Part shown: positions 8,161 through 17,338 of the stretch, in pieces
How positions within the stretch are numbered: position 1 is the stretch's first letter
Layout of the letters: the number at the start of each line of letters is the position of its first letter
Origin: Clostridiaceae bacterium AM27-36LB
GTDB taxonomy: Bacteria > Bacillota > Clostridia > Lachnospirales > Lachnospiraceae
Length of the DNA: 64,000 nucleotides
Assembly (NCBI GenBank): GCA_003480725.1
Contig: QUJQ01000002.1
Span: forward strand, 378,754-442,753
Direction: 5' to 3'
Translations under genes and position numbers: made by a program
Notes under the pieces: model-generated
Told to the model about the DNA's origin: nothing
The model's input: only the letters and a program-made list of their open reading frames with translations
Database searches by the model: none

Positions 8161-8772
8161 TTAATGTCTGATAATCTTTCCTAATGTAAAGCCGCTTACC
8201 ATAGCTGCATTCGCTTCATCAAAATCGATATGCATCTTATACCGGTATTTATCACTGACACGGATCACCACATCATCAAATGTCAGCATACGCTCTGTGA
8301 GCATCTGAACACTGACACGTTCTCCGTCCTTCATATTCATTTTACGGGCAATGTCCGTTGGAACATGAATATGATTATGGGCTACGATCGCTGCCGGGAT
8401 GTCTTTTAGTACACCCTTAGGTCCTTCAATGGTGATAGTTCCGGCACCTTCCAGATTGCCGGACTCCCGAACCGGAGCTTCTACTCCCAGAGTTCGTTTA
8501 TCAGTAATAGAAACCTCTACCTGAGCAGCACTTCTGGCCGGTCCCAAAACAGATACCTGTAAGGTTCCTTTTTTTCCTACCAGCTTTACTTTCTCCTCAC
8601 TCAGGAACTGCCCCGGCTGGGACAGCATACGCTTCGGGTGAAGCTGTGCACCTTCTCCAAACAGGATTTCTATCTGTTCCTGGGTCAGGTGTACATGTCT
8701 TGCCGACACTTCCACTTCGACCAGACCAGACTTTACAATAGAATCAACGACTTCGTCTATTATTCTATTCAT
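8161..8772 (-). CDS. pduL: PduL-type phosphate propanoyl/acetyltransferase
   Basis: 203 residues with two PduL domains. Metal-binding histidines are visible in EVSARHVHLTQEQ (near residue 25) and AHNHIHVPTDIA (near residue 130). Known: PduL converts acyl-CoA and phosphate to acyl phosphate plus CoA inside the compartment, recycling CoA for the aldehyde dehydrogenase. It replaces EutD of Proteobacteria, which is absent here. The N-terminus MNRIIDEVVDSIVKSG is an encapsulation-type helix. The start overlaps the end of eutT by 4 bases, indicating translational coupling. Confidence 0.93.
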   Translation of the reverse strand: MNRIIDEVVDSIVKSGLVEVEVSARHVHLTQEQIEILFGEGAQLHPKRMLSQPGQFLSEEKVKLVGKKGTLQVSVLGPARSAAQVEVSITDKRTLGVEAPVRESGNLEGAGTITIEGPKGVLKDIPAAIVAHNHIHVPTDIARKMNMKDGERVSVQMLTERMLTFDDVVIRVSDKYRYKMHIDFDEANAAMVSGFTLGKIIRH

Positions 8773-9578
8773 TTTGTCTCCTGATTCTGAAGTTTTGCCA
8801 ACTGTTTACACATCAGGATATGCATTGCACTGGACATGCGGTTTAATTCCTCGATGATATCACCTCGGTCATAACTCTTTCCGTTATGGAAAGCGGTTGC
8901 AGCCGCTACTTCTGTCTCACGCACTGCAGTCCGCATCTGATTCAATAATGCATATGTCTTACCCAGCTTATAACTTGGAAGCACCATCTGTTTTACCTTA
9001 TAATATTTCATCGGATAATGCGAATGCTCTCTCAGTTCAGCGTGGGTCAGCCCGATAATGGTTTCTCTTGTAAACGGTTCTTCCAGCACATCACATCTCA
9101 TCATTTCCCGGATACTTGTCAACACATCTTCCAGGTCTTCTACAATGGACATATCCTCGCCCATCTCGATCAGTATGGTCTGGTTCAGAACAAAGAGTGC
9201 TTCTAATGCATCCAGTTTTCCACGGAAAAGAATTCTCTTGTCGTCCTTGGCAACCAGTCTGTTTCCTGCCAGCTGTGTCATGTGTTCCGGCTTTTCAAAA
9301 TAAAATGCGCCAGTCGTATCATCTACATATTTTGGTTTCGGCAGATTTTCCGCTTTCTTCGGAACTTCAGGTTCCTGTGCAGGTGGAACATCTGTGGCTA
9401 CTACTTCAATATTACTTTTGCGGAGCGGCTTGTCTTTCGAACTAACAATTTTTACTTTATTCTGCTGCAGATATTCTCTTGCGGCCGGGGAAAGAATCTT
9501 TCCTTCCGGGATCACATAAGTCTCTATCTGTGTATCTCGCAGTTCATCCCGTAAAATTGCTTCGGTAATGACTTTCAT
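8769..9578 (-). CDS. eutT: EutT-type cobalamin adenosyltransferase, metal-independent class
   Basis: 269 residues. The start (ITEAILRDELRD...) and KPEHMTQLAGNRLVAKDDKR match EutT, and the helical core (REMMRCDVLEEPF, YALLNQMRTAVRETEVAA) matches the PduO/EutT fold. Known: EutT makes adenosylcobalamin from ATP and cob(I)alamin for EutBC. In Salmonella EutT a His-x11-Cys-Cys-x2-Cys site binds Fe(II). Here His99 is kept, but the three cysteine positions read Lys111, Asp112 and Arg115. This agrees with the Firmicute EutT class described as not needing a metal. A Pro/Lys-rich linker (about 50-85) separates an N-terminal module from the core. Confidence 0.9.
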   Translation of the reverse strand: MKVITEAILRDELRDTQIETYVIPEGKILSPAAREYLQQNKVKIVSSKDKPLRKSNIEVVATDVPPAQEPEVPKKAENLPKPKYVDDTTGAFYFEKPEHMTQLAGNRLVAKDDKRILFRGKLDALEALFVLNQTILIEMGEDMSIVEDLEDVLTSIREMMRCDVLEEPFTRETIIGLTHAELREHSHYPMKYYKVKQMVLPSYKLGKTYALLNQMRTAVRETEVAAATAFHNGKSYDRGDIIEELNRMSSAMHILMCKQLAKLQNQETK

Positions 9579-9613
9579 GTCGTGCCACCTCCTAATATGG
9601 TGTTTTATAAACT

Positions 9614-9646
9614 ACCTGCACCGGAGCCTTTACGCTCCGGGCAGGT
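9614..9646 (-). repeat. Stable hairpin between eutM and eutT
   Basis: ACCTGC/GCAGGT and CGGAGC/GCTCCG stack around a small internal loop, with a 6-nt loop on top. The following bases (TAGTTTATAAAA on the minus strand) hold no good T run, so it is more likely a processing or stability element protecting the abundant shell-gene RNA than a full terminator. Confidence 0.55.
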
Positions 9647-9660
9647 CAGTCACAAATCAC

Positions 9661-9945
9661 TTATTTAGAAAGCTGTGGCAGAATTCCTTCTACTTCCTCG
9701 TGCGGTCTCGGGATTACGTGTACGGAGATCAGCTCACCAACACGTTCAGCTGCTGCTGCGCCAGCGTCAACAGAAGCTTTTACTGCACCTACATCACCAC
9801 GTACCATAACGGTTACCAGTCCGCCGCCTACATGCTCTTTTCCAACAAGAGTAACGTTTGCTGCTTTAACCATTGCATCTGCTGCCTCGATAGATGCTAC
9901 TAATCCTTTTGTTTCAATCATTCCTAATGCCTGAGTAACTGCCAT
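9661..9945 (-). CDS. eutM: EutM/PduA-type hexameric BMC shell protein
   Basis: 94 residues, one canonical BMC domain: [40 protein letters not shown], and the C-terminal [14 protein letters not shown]. Known: EutM hexamers tile most of the shell facets and their central pores pass substrates. It follows eutE after 42 bases and precedes eutT. Its first 85 residues are very similar to the BMC part of the gene at 11470, suggesting a local duplication. Confidence 0.95.
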   Translation of the reverse strand: MAVTQALGMIETKGLVASIEAADAMVKAANVTLVGKEHVGGGLVTVMVRGDVGAVKASVDAGAAAAERVGELISVHVIPRPHEEVEGILPQLSK

Positions 9946-9987
9946 TGTAATGTCCTCCTTAAATTAATTGTCTTTTTTTTTGATATT

Positions 9988-11466
9988 TTATATTGCCTGA
10001 AGGCGCTTTACGATTTCATTGACCAGCATATCTACGTCAATATCTGCCGCCTTTGAGCCAGTACAGCAAGGAGCTGCGATCAAAGCTTCCGTATTTTTGC
10101 GGATCTCATCCATCTCCAGCAATCCTTCTGCAACAACACGAACATTGATCAAATGCTGCGGTCCTACGTTTTCAGAAGTAGCACTTCCTCCGATGGCACC
10201 GCATCCAAGTGTCAGTGCCGGGAGCATGCCTGTGGAAGCGCCGATGCCACCAAGTGCACTTGGCGTATTTACCATGATACGGGAAGCCGGTATTCTTGCT
10301 GCAAAATAATCTACGATCTTAGGATCTTTGGTATGCATGGAGAATGTATGTCCTGCCCCTTCGTAATGAAGAATCTTCTGTGCAAGTTCACAGATCTCCA
10401 CATAATTCTCTGCAGTATAGAATCCAAGGATCGGAGCAAGCTTCTCATTGGAATATGGATGTCCGAATCCGATACCGGTCTCTTTTGCAACCAGGACTCT
10501 TGTTCCTTCCGAAATCTCAATCTCAGCCAGATCTGCAATCACCTGGGCACTCTTACCAACGATCTGCGGATTCATAGTTCCGTTTGCTCGAAGGATGAAT
10601 TTTCCAAGTTTTGCGATCTGCTCATCATTCAGGAAATAAGCTCCCTGTTTTTCCATCTCGACACGAACGGCCGGTTCCATATCACAGTCGCACATAACAG
10701 ACTGCTCGGATGCACAGATCGTTCCATTGTCAAAAGTCTTGGAATCCATGATACGTTTAACCGCCAGGGCTACATCTGCTGTCTTTTCAATATAAGCAGG
10801 TCCATTTCCAGGTCCCACACCGATAGCCGGTGTTCCTGAAGAATATGCCGCACGCACCATTGCGCTGCCTCCTGTTGCCAGGATCATGGCAACATCTGGA
10901 TGTTTCATCAACATATCCGTTGCCTGAATCGTAGGTATGGTGATCACAGATACAAGATCTTCGTTTCCACCTGCCTCAGCGATGGCTGTACGAATCACCT
11001 TAACCGCTTCTACGATACAGTTCTTTGCATTTGGATGCGGAGAAAAGATAATTGCATTTCCACCCTTCAGCGCAATCTCTGATTTATAAAATGCAGTAGA
11101 CGTAGGATTTGTAGAAGGAATCAGACCTGCTACAATACCAACCGGAATTGCGATCTTTTTGGTTTTTTTCTCCTCATCTACTTCAAGTACTCCGATCGTC
11201 TTCATGTCTTTGATTGCTTCATAGACACCGCGACTTCCGAATACATTTTTTATTACCTTGTCAGCCTCGATACCAAACCCTGTCTCTTCATGAGCCATCT
11301 TCGCAAGTCTTTTTGCATTTCTGACTCCGGCTTCTGCAACGCTCTTTACGATTGCGTCTACCTCTTCCTGACTCTTCAGTGCAAATTCCTGCTGAGCTTT
11401 TTTGGCCTTTTCAACAAGATCTCTCACTTCCTGAACTGACAACAAATCTTTATCATACAACTGCAT
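9988..11466 (-). CDS. eutE: EutE-type CoA-acylating acetaldehyde dehydrogenase
   Basis: 492 residues. The catalytic cysteine is Cys251 in NGTICASEQ, and [15 protein letters not shown] and [13 protein letters not shown] are nucleotide/CoA-site motifs of the EutE/PduP/AdhE-N family. Known: it oxidises acetaldehyde to acetyl-CoA with NAD+ and CoA inside the compartment. The last 18 residues ([18 protein letters not shown]) form an amphipathic helix joined by a short linker, so the targeting peptide appears to be at the C-terminus, whereas PduP and many EutE proteins carry it at the N-terminus. It lies 3 bases from the preceding BMC gene. Confidence 0.95.
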   Translation of the reverse strand: MQLYDKDLLSVQEVRDLVEKAKKAQQEFALKSQEEVDAIVKSVAEAGVRNAKRLAKMAHEETGFGIEADKVIKNVFGSRGVYEAIKDMKTIGVLEVDEEKKTKKIAIPVGIVAGLIPSTNPTSTAFYKSEIALKGGNAIIFSPHPNAKNCIVEAVKVIRTAIAEAGGNEDLVSVITIPTIQATDMLMKHPDVAMILATGGSAMVRAAYSSGTPAIGVGPGNGPAYIEKTADVALAVKRIMDSKTFDNGTICASEQSVMCDCDMEPAVRVEMEKQGAYFLNDEQIAKLGKFILRANGTMNPQIVGKSAQVIADLAEIEISEGTRVLVAKETGIGFGHPYSNEKLAPILGFYTAENYVEICELAQKILHYEGAGHTFSMHTKDPKIVDYFAARIPASRIMVNTPSALGGIGASTGMLPALTLGCGAIGGSATSENVGPQHLINVRVVAEGLLEMDEIRKNTEALIAAPCCTGSKAADIDVDMLVNEIVKRLQAI

Positions 11467-11469
11467 ATT

Positions 11470-12057
11470 TTACATCTCCCGTCCTGTAAATTCTAGTATG
11501 TTCTGAATCAGTTCTGTCTTTTTGCCAAATCGAATCTGTTCTCTTGTCATATTATTGACCTGTAATTCTCTTGCAATGGTTCTGAGCTTTGAAACAGACA
11601 TTTTCTCCAGCATTTCTTCGGTGTAAGATTCAGCTTTTACAGGTTCTTCGATCACTGCATTGTCTGAAACTTCAGCAATCGGAGTCTCGGAAGCTTCCGG
11701 CACTGCTTCTGCTTCCGGTTCAAGCTTCAATTCCGGCTCGGGCTTCGGCTCCGGATCAGGCTCCGGAGATTTTTCCGGAGCAGGAGGCGTCGGTGGCTTG
11801 AGCATCTCGCCTACTGACTCGTGAGGTCTTGGGATCACATGAACACTGATCACCTCTCCAACTCTTTCCGCAGCACTTGCTGCTGCATCCATAGAGGCTT
11901 TTACTGCTCCTACATCTCCCTCTACCATCACTGTTACCAGTCCGCCGCCTACCTTTGTTGCTCCAAGACTGCTGACATTTGCTGCTTTTAATGCACTATC
12001 GAGAGCTTCCACTGCTGCAAGGTAACCATATAATTCAATCATTCCTAATGCTTTCAT
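11470..12057 (-). CDS. BMC shell protein with Pro/Glu linker and SAP/Rho-N-like C-terminal domain (EutK-like)
   Basis: 195 residues in three parts. Residues 1-85 are a standard BMC domain nearly identical in pattern to EutM ([25 protein letters not shown]). Residues 87-140 are a Pro/Glu-rich linker. Residues 147-193 ([18 protein letters not shown], then [12 protein letters not shown]) look like a SAP/HeH/Rho-N helix-extended-loop-helix fold, known to bind nucleic acid or proteins. Known: enterobacterial EutK also joins a BMC domain to a C-terminal nucleic-acid-binding-like domain, but a different fold (winged helix). Function of the tail here is unknown; it may face the lumen or cytosol and tether something. 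Confidence 0.85.
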   Translation of the reverse strand: MKALGMIELYGYLAAVEALDSALKAANVSSLGATKVGGGLVTVMVEGDVGAVKASMDAAASAAERVGEVISVHVIPRPHESVGEMLKPPTPPAPEKSPEPDPEPKPEPELKLEPEAEAVPEASETPIAEVSDNAVIEEPVKAESYTEEMLEKMSVSKLRTIARELQVNNMTREQIRFGKKTELIQNILEFTGREM

Positions 12058-12079
12058 ATAGTACCTCAGTTGTGATTAC

Positions 12080-12754
12080 TTATACCAGTGGGTTTGCTGC
12101 AACTGCCTCAACGGCTTCCGCAAATGCGTTACATGCCGCTTTACAAGCTGACTGGCTTCCAGTCAGAAGACCTCCACCAAAGTTGGTCTCACTTGGCGGA
12201 TTGTACAGAGCAACGATGGTTACATCTGCTGCCTTGATTGCTGCATCCAGAGCGTACATTGCTTCCAGAGGCGGAGCGATCAGGTATGCAAGAGCTTCAC
12301 CTTCTTTGATTCCATTGGTGCTGGACAGATAAGAACCAGTACGGGAAATGCAATGTGCATAATACGGAATGGAATCATCATCATTTGCAGATACGAAATG
12401 AGCTTCATTTTCAATAAAGTCTACAGCAGCTTCCAGGCCGGCTCTTGCCTCTGCCGGGTTCGGTCCTGCCAGAACACCAATGATCTCACCTGCGAGCTTG
12501 GTGTTTGCATTTGCTGCTCCAGCATAGAAGGAATGTGCATAGATAACGTCTACATCTGCTTTCTTTGTTGCTTCATCAAGTGCTGTATAAGTTACATCAT
12601 CACAGTCTGCTGTCAGCAGTGCCAGTGAACGATGACGCTGCGGATCATATTCAATAATTCCACCAGCTGTGATCAAATCCTGAACCATTTTCTGTGTTGC
12701 ATTCGGGATATATCTCGTTGCAAGGACAGTCGCTTTTAACGGATCTCTTTTCAT
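12080..12754 (-). CDS. eutL: EutL tandem BMC shell protein
   Basis: 224 residues with two permuted BMC domains. PLKATVLATRYIPNATQKM, LTADCDDVTYTALDEATKKA and YAHSFYAGAANANTKLAGE match EutL. Known: EutL trimers have pores that switch between open and closed states and may gate bulky molecules such as cobalamin; ethanolamine binding favours the closed form. It lies 26 bases after eutC. The length is standard. Confidence 0.93.
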   Translation of the reverse strand: MKRDPLKATVLATRYIPNATQKMVQDLITAGGIIEYDPQRHRSLALLTADCDDVTYTALDEATKKADVDVIYAHSFYAGAANANTKLAGEIIGVLAGPNPAEARAGLEAAVDFIENEAHFVSANDDDSIPYYAHCISRTGSYLSSTNGIKEGEALAYLIAPPLEAMYALDAAIKAADVTIVALYNPPSETNFGGGLLTGSQSACKAACNAFAEAVEAVAANPLV

Positions 12755-12780
12755 TTTGTTATTACCTCCATCCAGAATGA

Positions 12781-13680
12781 TTAAAGTTTAAGGTCTGTTC
12801 CACTTGCTTTTGCTTCCAGAATCTTCTTGATGATATCTGCAATATGCGCTCCTGCCTCAGCCGGGATCGTACCATCTTTGTGAATATTGGAAACAACTGT
12901 TCTTCTTGCTTCCGGCATACCAACTGTTGCCTTGTAAGCAATATATGCAGACATGGATTCTGCTGTAATAAGACCTGGTCTTTCACCGATCAGTACACAG
13001 GTAACGTCAGCGCCTGTGATCTCAGAAATCTGATCCATGACACCAACACGTCCATATTTTACAAAGAACGGTGTACCTGCTTCAATACCATAGCTCTTAA
13101 GGCCCTGAAGAATTGCCGGAAGAACATCAGCGGTATTGGCTGCAACTGCTGCGGAACTAAGTCCGTCAGATACATAGATCTGTACAGTCGGATGCATTTT
13201 GCATTTTTCTTTGATCGTCTGAACAGCTTCATCACTGAGGATACGACCAAGGTCCGGTCTTGTAAGATAGGTATCTTTACTGTCACATTTTGTCTGAACA
13301 GTGAACAGTCCAAGCTTCTCAATAACCTCTGGATCTACGTCTGTAAATACGGCATCCTGTGCTGCGGAATGTGCTGCACGGAATTCCAGTACCGGTAAGG
13401 TCTTGTATCTGGCACCTGCTTTGCCGATACCCAGACGACAAGGTGCATACTGTTTCAGTTCATAATAAGCATCTCCTGCAACCGGATGCTCTACCAGATA
13501 CTGTTTTTTAATATCAATTTCTGCTACATCTTCAACAAATCCGTCTTCTGTAGCAGCAGATGCGGTATCCGCTTTCTGTGCCGGCGCTGCGGAAGTTGCA
13601 GATGTGGTATCTGTTACGTTCATCTCAGAAAGGACCTGAGCAATAATATCTCTTAAATCTTTTTCGTTCAAAACTTCCAC
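12781..13680 (-). CDS. eutC: Ethanolamine ammonia-lyase small subunit EutC
   Basis: 299 residues. RPDLGRILSDEAV, IYVSDGLSSAAVAAN and VCVLIGERPGL are EutC signatures. Known: EutC pairs with EutB and helps bind adenosylcobalamin; the complex splits ethanolamine into acetaldehyde and ammonia. The N-terminal helix MEVLNEKDLRDIIAQVLSEM followed by a Thr/Ala/Ser-rich linker (residues 22-45) is an encapsulation peptide like that of enterobacterial EutC. It starts 6 bases after the eutB stop. Confidence 0.95.
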   Translation of the reverse strand: MEVLNEKDLRDIIAQVLSEMNVTDTTSATSAAPAQKADTASAATEDGFVEDVAEIDIKKQYLVEHPVAGDAYYELKQYAPCRLGIGKAGARYKTLPVLEFRAAHSAAQDAVFTDVDPEVIEKLGLFTVQTKCDSKDTYLTRPDLGRILSDEAVQTIKEKCKMHPTVQIYVSDGLSSAAVAANTADVLPAILQGLKSYGIEAGTPFFVKYGRVGVMDQISEITGADVTCVLIGERPGLITAESMSAYIAYKATVGMPEARRTVVSNIHKDGTIPAEAGAHIADIIKKILEAKASGTDLKL

Positions 13681-13686
13681 CTCCCC

Positions 13687-15054
13687 TTATTTCAAAAATA
13701 CAGATGCATCGCCTGCAAGGTCTGTAAGTTTTCCATCTTTTGAGAAGCCCATCTTTTCAAGCCATTCATCAAACTCTTTGATCGGACGAAGACCGAATAC
13801 TTCACGAAGAGATGCTGCCTCATGATAACCAGTACACTGATACATCAGCATACAGTCATCACCCTGCGGAACACCCATGATATAGTTGCATCCTGCTGCC
13901 ACAAGAAGAGTTGCCAGATTCTCAATATCATTCTGGTCAGCTTTCATATGGTTGGTATAGCAGGCATCGCATCCCATCGGGATACCTGTCAGTTTACCCA
14001 TGAAGTGGTCCTCAAGACCTGCTCTGGTAACCTGTTTGGAATCATACAGATACTCCGGTCCGATGAAACCAACTACGGTATTAACAAGGAACGGATGATA
14101 TCTTCTTGCGAATCCATAACAACGAGCTTCCATGGTTACCTGGTCCCATCCGTTGTGTGCTTCGGAAGAAAGCTCAGAACCCTGTCCAGTCTCGAAATAC
14201 ATGTAGTTCGGACCTGCACTGGTTCCTTTCTCATTCATCATCTGATAGCCTTCATCCAGCATGGTAGCGGTCAGACCGAAAGCCTCATTACCTTTCTGAG
14301 ATCCTGCGATAGACTGGAACAGCAGGTCGATCGGTGCGCCCTGCTTCTCACATGCTTCCATCTGAGTGGTTACATGAGCAAGTACACAGATCTGAGTCGG
14401 AACTTCCCATTTATTCTTAAATTCATCAAAGCTTCTCAGTACTCTTGCAACGCTCTCTACAGAGTCATCTACCGGGTTCAGACCGATAACGGCATCACCA
14501 CATCCAAGAGAAAGACCTTCCATAACAGATGCCATGATTCCTTTCGGATCATCTGTAGTATGGTTCGGCTGCAGTCGTGAAGAGAAAGTTCCTTCAAGAC
14601 CGATGGTAGTGTTACAATGTGCATGTACTCGGATTTTCTTTGCTGCATAAATAAGGTCAAGGTTTGTCATCAGCTTGCAGACAGCTGCAACCATCTCGGA
14701 AGTAAGACCCTGAGCTACGGTCCTGATCATTTCTCCTGTGGTATTGATGTCCAGGATCCACTCTCTTAATTCTGCCACCGTCCAACTCTGAATACTGCGA
14801 TAGATGATCGGGTCAATACCATCAATGATGATTCTTGTAACCTCATCTGTCTCATAGGGAACTGCTGGGTTTTCGAATAAATCCTTTAATGTGATGTGCT
14901 GAAGAACTGCCTTTGCTGCAATTCTCTCTTCTGCGGATTCAGCGCTGACTCCGGCGAGGTTATCACCAGATTTCTCTTCATTGGCTTTACCCATAACTTC
15001 ACGAAGAGATTTGAATTCGTAAACTTTTCCGCGTAAATGTGTCTTTAAGATCAA
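13687..15054 (-). CDS. eutB: Ethanolamine ammonia-lyase large subunit EutB
   Basis: 455 residues. RLQPNHTTDDPKGIMASVME, FETGQGSELSS, GFIGPEYLYDSKQ and GLEDHFMGKLTGIPMGCDAC are EutB catalytic-barrel motifs. Known: EutB carries the active site of the cobalamin-dependent radical lyase. Start: the frame is open further upstream to a TTG at 15075, but the Shine-Dalgarno AGAAGGAGGGC lies inside that stretch and is placed correctly for a TTG at 15054. The resulting N-terminus (Met-Ile-Leu-Lys-Thr...) aligns with known EutB starts. It lies 17 bases downstream of eutA. Confidence 0.95.
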   Translation of the reverse strand: MILKTHLRGKVYEFKSLREVMGKANEEKSGDNLAGVSAESAEERIAAKAVLQHITLKDLFENPAVPYETDEVTRIIIDGIDPIIYRSIQSWTVAELREWILDINTTGEMIRTVAQGLTSEMVAAVCKLMTNLDLIYAAKKIRVHAHCNTTIGLEGTFSSRLQPNHTTDDPKGIMASVMEGLSLGCGDAVIGLNPVDDSVESVARVLRSFDEFKNKWEVPTQICVLAHVTTQMEACEKQGAPIDLLFQSIAGSQKGNEAFGLTATMLDEGYQMMNEKGTSAGPNYMYFETGQGSELSSEAHNGWDQVTMEARCYGFARRYHPFLVNTVVGFIGPEYLYDSKQVTRAGLEDHFMGKLTGIPMGCDACYTNHMKADQNDIENLATLLVAAGCNYIMGVPQGDDCMLMYQCTGYHEAASLREVFGLRPIKEFDEWLEKMGFSKDGKLTDLAGDASVFLK

Positions 15055-15071
15055 TTTTCTTGCCCTCCTTC

Positions 15072-16505
15072 TCAAGAATTGAAAATTAGAGTTTTGGTAA
15101 CAACCGGAACAACTCGTCCCATGGCAACTGGTTCTCCGATATCAATATAATCTCCGTCATTCGCATAGATTCCATCAATACAGATAAAATCCTTTTTGCG
15201 TTCCAGGAGTACATTGATCGCATTACCCAGTACTTTGGCAATATCATTTTCTAAAACAATGATCAATGGATACGGTCCCGAGATAACCGCTTCTGCACCA
15301 TGGATGATCATCTCTGCCAGTTCCTGAACTTTTAAAAAACTGGTATGATATTTGCCGGAAACCACAATTGCTACCTGTTCCACATGACCTTCATTCATGA
15401 ATAGCTGAAGTTTTCTCTGAAGAGTCGTCTGGAACAATGCCGGGTTCTGTTCATCTTCTTCAGACATTCGCAGAACCGGAATGTTTTTTATGGGAAGTTT
15501 TCCATCCGTATACTGAATGGTACTTCCACTAACATTTGTTGTATGGGTACCTGCACCTACGACTGTGGCGCGGATCGTCTCCGCCGCCTGATAGGTCGGT
15601 ACAGTTTTGAGAACCGGATGATTCTTGATCGCCCTCGCAAGCAATACTCCTACATCATGATAGGCAAATACATCTGCCGGCTCTCCTTCATAGTAAACAC
15701 TGGCAACACCGCCTGAATAAGTAACTGCATTGATCACAGGTTCTTCTTTCAGTCTCTTTCCCTGATTGGTATACATTCTGCTGTGCATCTCATCTGCCGG
15801 CTCCTTATTGATCGCCTGTGCCAGCTGATCTGCCATCAGTTCGCATACCTTCATGAGGGTTTCTTCCTTTGCCGTATCACCGACATTGATCTCGATTCCA
15901 TGAGCTTTTGCAAGCTCCTTTGTTCCCGGGAAAATATAGTAGATTTTTCCGTTCTCGTCGATCTTGATCAATCTGCCGCCCACATCCAGGCAGCTGGTGC
16001 CTCTTAAGATTCCATTTTGGAATACGGCAATGTTGCTGGTGCCTCCGCCAATGTCCAGATTTGCCACAGTTTCTCTGTGTTCCTTTGACAGCTTGTCTGC
16101 GCCTGCACCTCTCGCCGAGAGAACAGATTCCAGATCCGGTCCTGCCGTTGCAACGACAAAATCTCCTGCCAGGTTGCTTAATGTATCCAGTACTACATTG
16201 GCATTCTGTTTTCTTGCAGTCTCACCGGTAATGATCACAGCTCCTGTGGAGAGATCCTCCGGTTTCATTCCTGCATCCTGATATTCTTTTTCAATAATTT
16301 CTTTTACCTTCTCCGCATCAATAGTCTTCTGATCCAGCAGAGGGGTAAAATAGATCTTGCTTCTGTATGTTACTTTCTTATCAACAATGTTGATCCTCGG
16401 CACCACATAATTGCTTGCCTCATTTTCAATTGTCAGTTCACTGAAAATCAGCTGTGTAGTTGATGTGCCGATATCAATTCCTACACTTTTTATGATCTCA
16501 TGCAT
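15072..16505 (-). CDS. eutA: EutA, reactivating factor of ethanolamine ammonia-lyase
   Basis: 477 residues with an actin/Hsp70 ATPase fold: VGIDIGTSTTQLIFS at residues 8-22, ANLDIGGGTSNIAVF near 147, and AVTYSGGVASVYY. Known: EutA uses ATP to expel damaged cobalamin from EutBC so that a fresh cofactor can enter. It lies directly before eutB and its first 8 bases overlap the end of eutP, so production of repair factor and enzyme is coupled. Confidence 0.94.
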   Translation of the reverse strand: MHEIIKSVGIDIGTSTTQLIFSELTIENEASNYVVPRINIVDKKVTYRSKIYFTPLLDQKTIDAEKVKEIIEKEYQDAGMKPEDLSTGAVIITGETARKQNANVVLDTLSNLAGDFVVATAGPDLESVLSARGAGADKLSKEHRETVANLDIGGGTSNIAVFQNGILRGTSCLDVGGRLIKIDENGKIYYIFPGTKELAKAHGIEINVGDTAKEETLMKVCELMADQLAQAINKEPADEMHSRMYTNQGKRLKEEPVINAVTYSGGVASVYYEGEPADVFAYHDVGVLLARAIKNHPVLKTVPTYQAAETIRATVVGAGTHTTNVSGSTIQYTDGKLPIKNIPVLRMSEEDEQNPALFQTTLQRKLQLFMNEGHVEQVAIVVSGKYHTSFLKVQELAEMIIHGAEAVISGPYPLIIVLENDIAKVLGNAINVLLERKKDFICIDGIYANDGDYIDIGEPVAMGRVVPVVTKTLIFNS

Positions 16506-16944
16506 GGCTATCCATCTCCTCCATATACTTTAGAAATGCGTCAAACCCTTCTCCTGTATAGCTGCTGGTAACAAATATCTCCTTTGCTCCTGCAAGCTTC
16601 AGATATTTTTTTGCATTTTCGATCTGTTCTTTGCTTCCAAGATCACATTTTGTCACTACACCCACGCAGGGTTTTCCAAATGTGGTTGCATATCCCGGAG
16701 GAAACATGGTGCCGCTTTCCGTTGACTGCTGTACCAGAACAATGCAGTCTACCTCAGCTGCTGTGACTGACAAAGCACCCCAGAACCGATGTTCAAAATA
16801 TTCACCTGGTGTATCGACCATCGTTTTATTTATCACCTGAATCGTCTGGGTCTTCTTATATCTCAGTTCTTCATTAGTCAAATACTGGCAAAGTGTTGTC
16901 TTGCCTGCCATGGATCTTCCAATCAGGATGATCTTGGTTTTCAT
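16498..16944 (-). CDS. eutP: EutP/PduV family P-loop protein, first copy in the operon
   Basis: 148 residues from the ATG at 16944 (Met-Lys-Thr-Lys-Ile-Ile-Leu-Ile), preceded by AGAGGAC at suitable distance; the open frame extends 27 codons further upstream without support. Walker A GRSMAGKTTL near residues 9-18, switch DTPGEYFEHRF, and TKCD base-recognition. Known: a Ras-like GTPase family linked to ethanolamine and propanediol compartments. It lies between eutS and eutA. It differs clearly from the copy at 644-1138, so the two are old paralogues rather than a recent duplication. Confidence 0.9.
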   Translation of the reverse strand: MKTKIILIGRSMAGKTTLCQYLTNEELRYKKTQTIQVINKTMVDTPGEYFEHRFWGALSVTAAEVDCIVLVQQSTESGTMFPPGYATTFGKPCVGVVTKCDLGSKEQIENAKKYLKLAGAKEIFVTSSYTGEGFDAFLKYMEEMDSHA

Positions 16945-16981
16945 GTTGCTGTCCTCTTTCTGACTTTGTAACGGTTGATCA

Positions 16982-17338
16982 TCAGGACTGTGTGATCTCT
17001 GGCTTTGCAAATCCCATATAGTCACACAATTTTGCGATCACTCCATTCATTGCCGCTTCCACGGAAGCCACTTCACCGGTAATGATCAGCGTTCCATTAA
17101 AACGATCCACAAATCCAATCTTGATTCCACCGGCTTTACTTGCCACATCTGCAGCAATGATCGCACCTTCGCTTGGCGTTATCGTAAAGATTCCGATCGC
17201 ACCATCTCCATCTATCATTCCCATCTTTGAATAAAGATCACTCACCGGATTGGGAATAATATGTGCCAGTGTAATCTGTTTGCCTGGAACAAATTCCTGA
17301 ATAATTCTTTCCTTTGATGAATCAAATTTTTCTATCAT
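16982..17338 (-). CDS. eutS: EutS permuted BMC shell protein, promoter-proximal copy
   Basis: 118 residues. QITLAHIIPNPVSDLY, IGIFTITPSEGAIIAADVA and VDRFNGTLIITG define the permuted EutS/PduU BMC fold. It starts exactly where the eutG coding region ends (one shared base), and is followed by eutP. This eutG-eutS-eutP-eutA-eutB order resembles classical Firmicute eut operons, so this is probably the orthologue of EutS, while the copies near 1142-1945 are additional. Confidence 0.92.
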   Translation of the reverse strand: MIEKFDSSKERIIQEFVPGKQITLAHIIPNPVSDLYSKMGMIDGDGAIGIFTITPSEGAIIAADVASKAGGIKIGFVDRFNGTLIITGEVASVEAAMNGVIAKLCDYMGFAKPEITQS

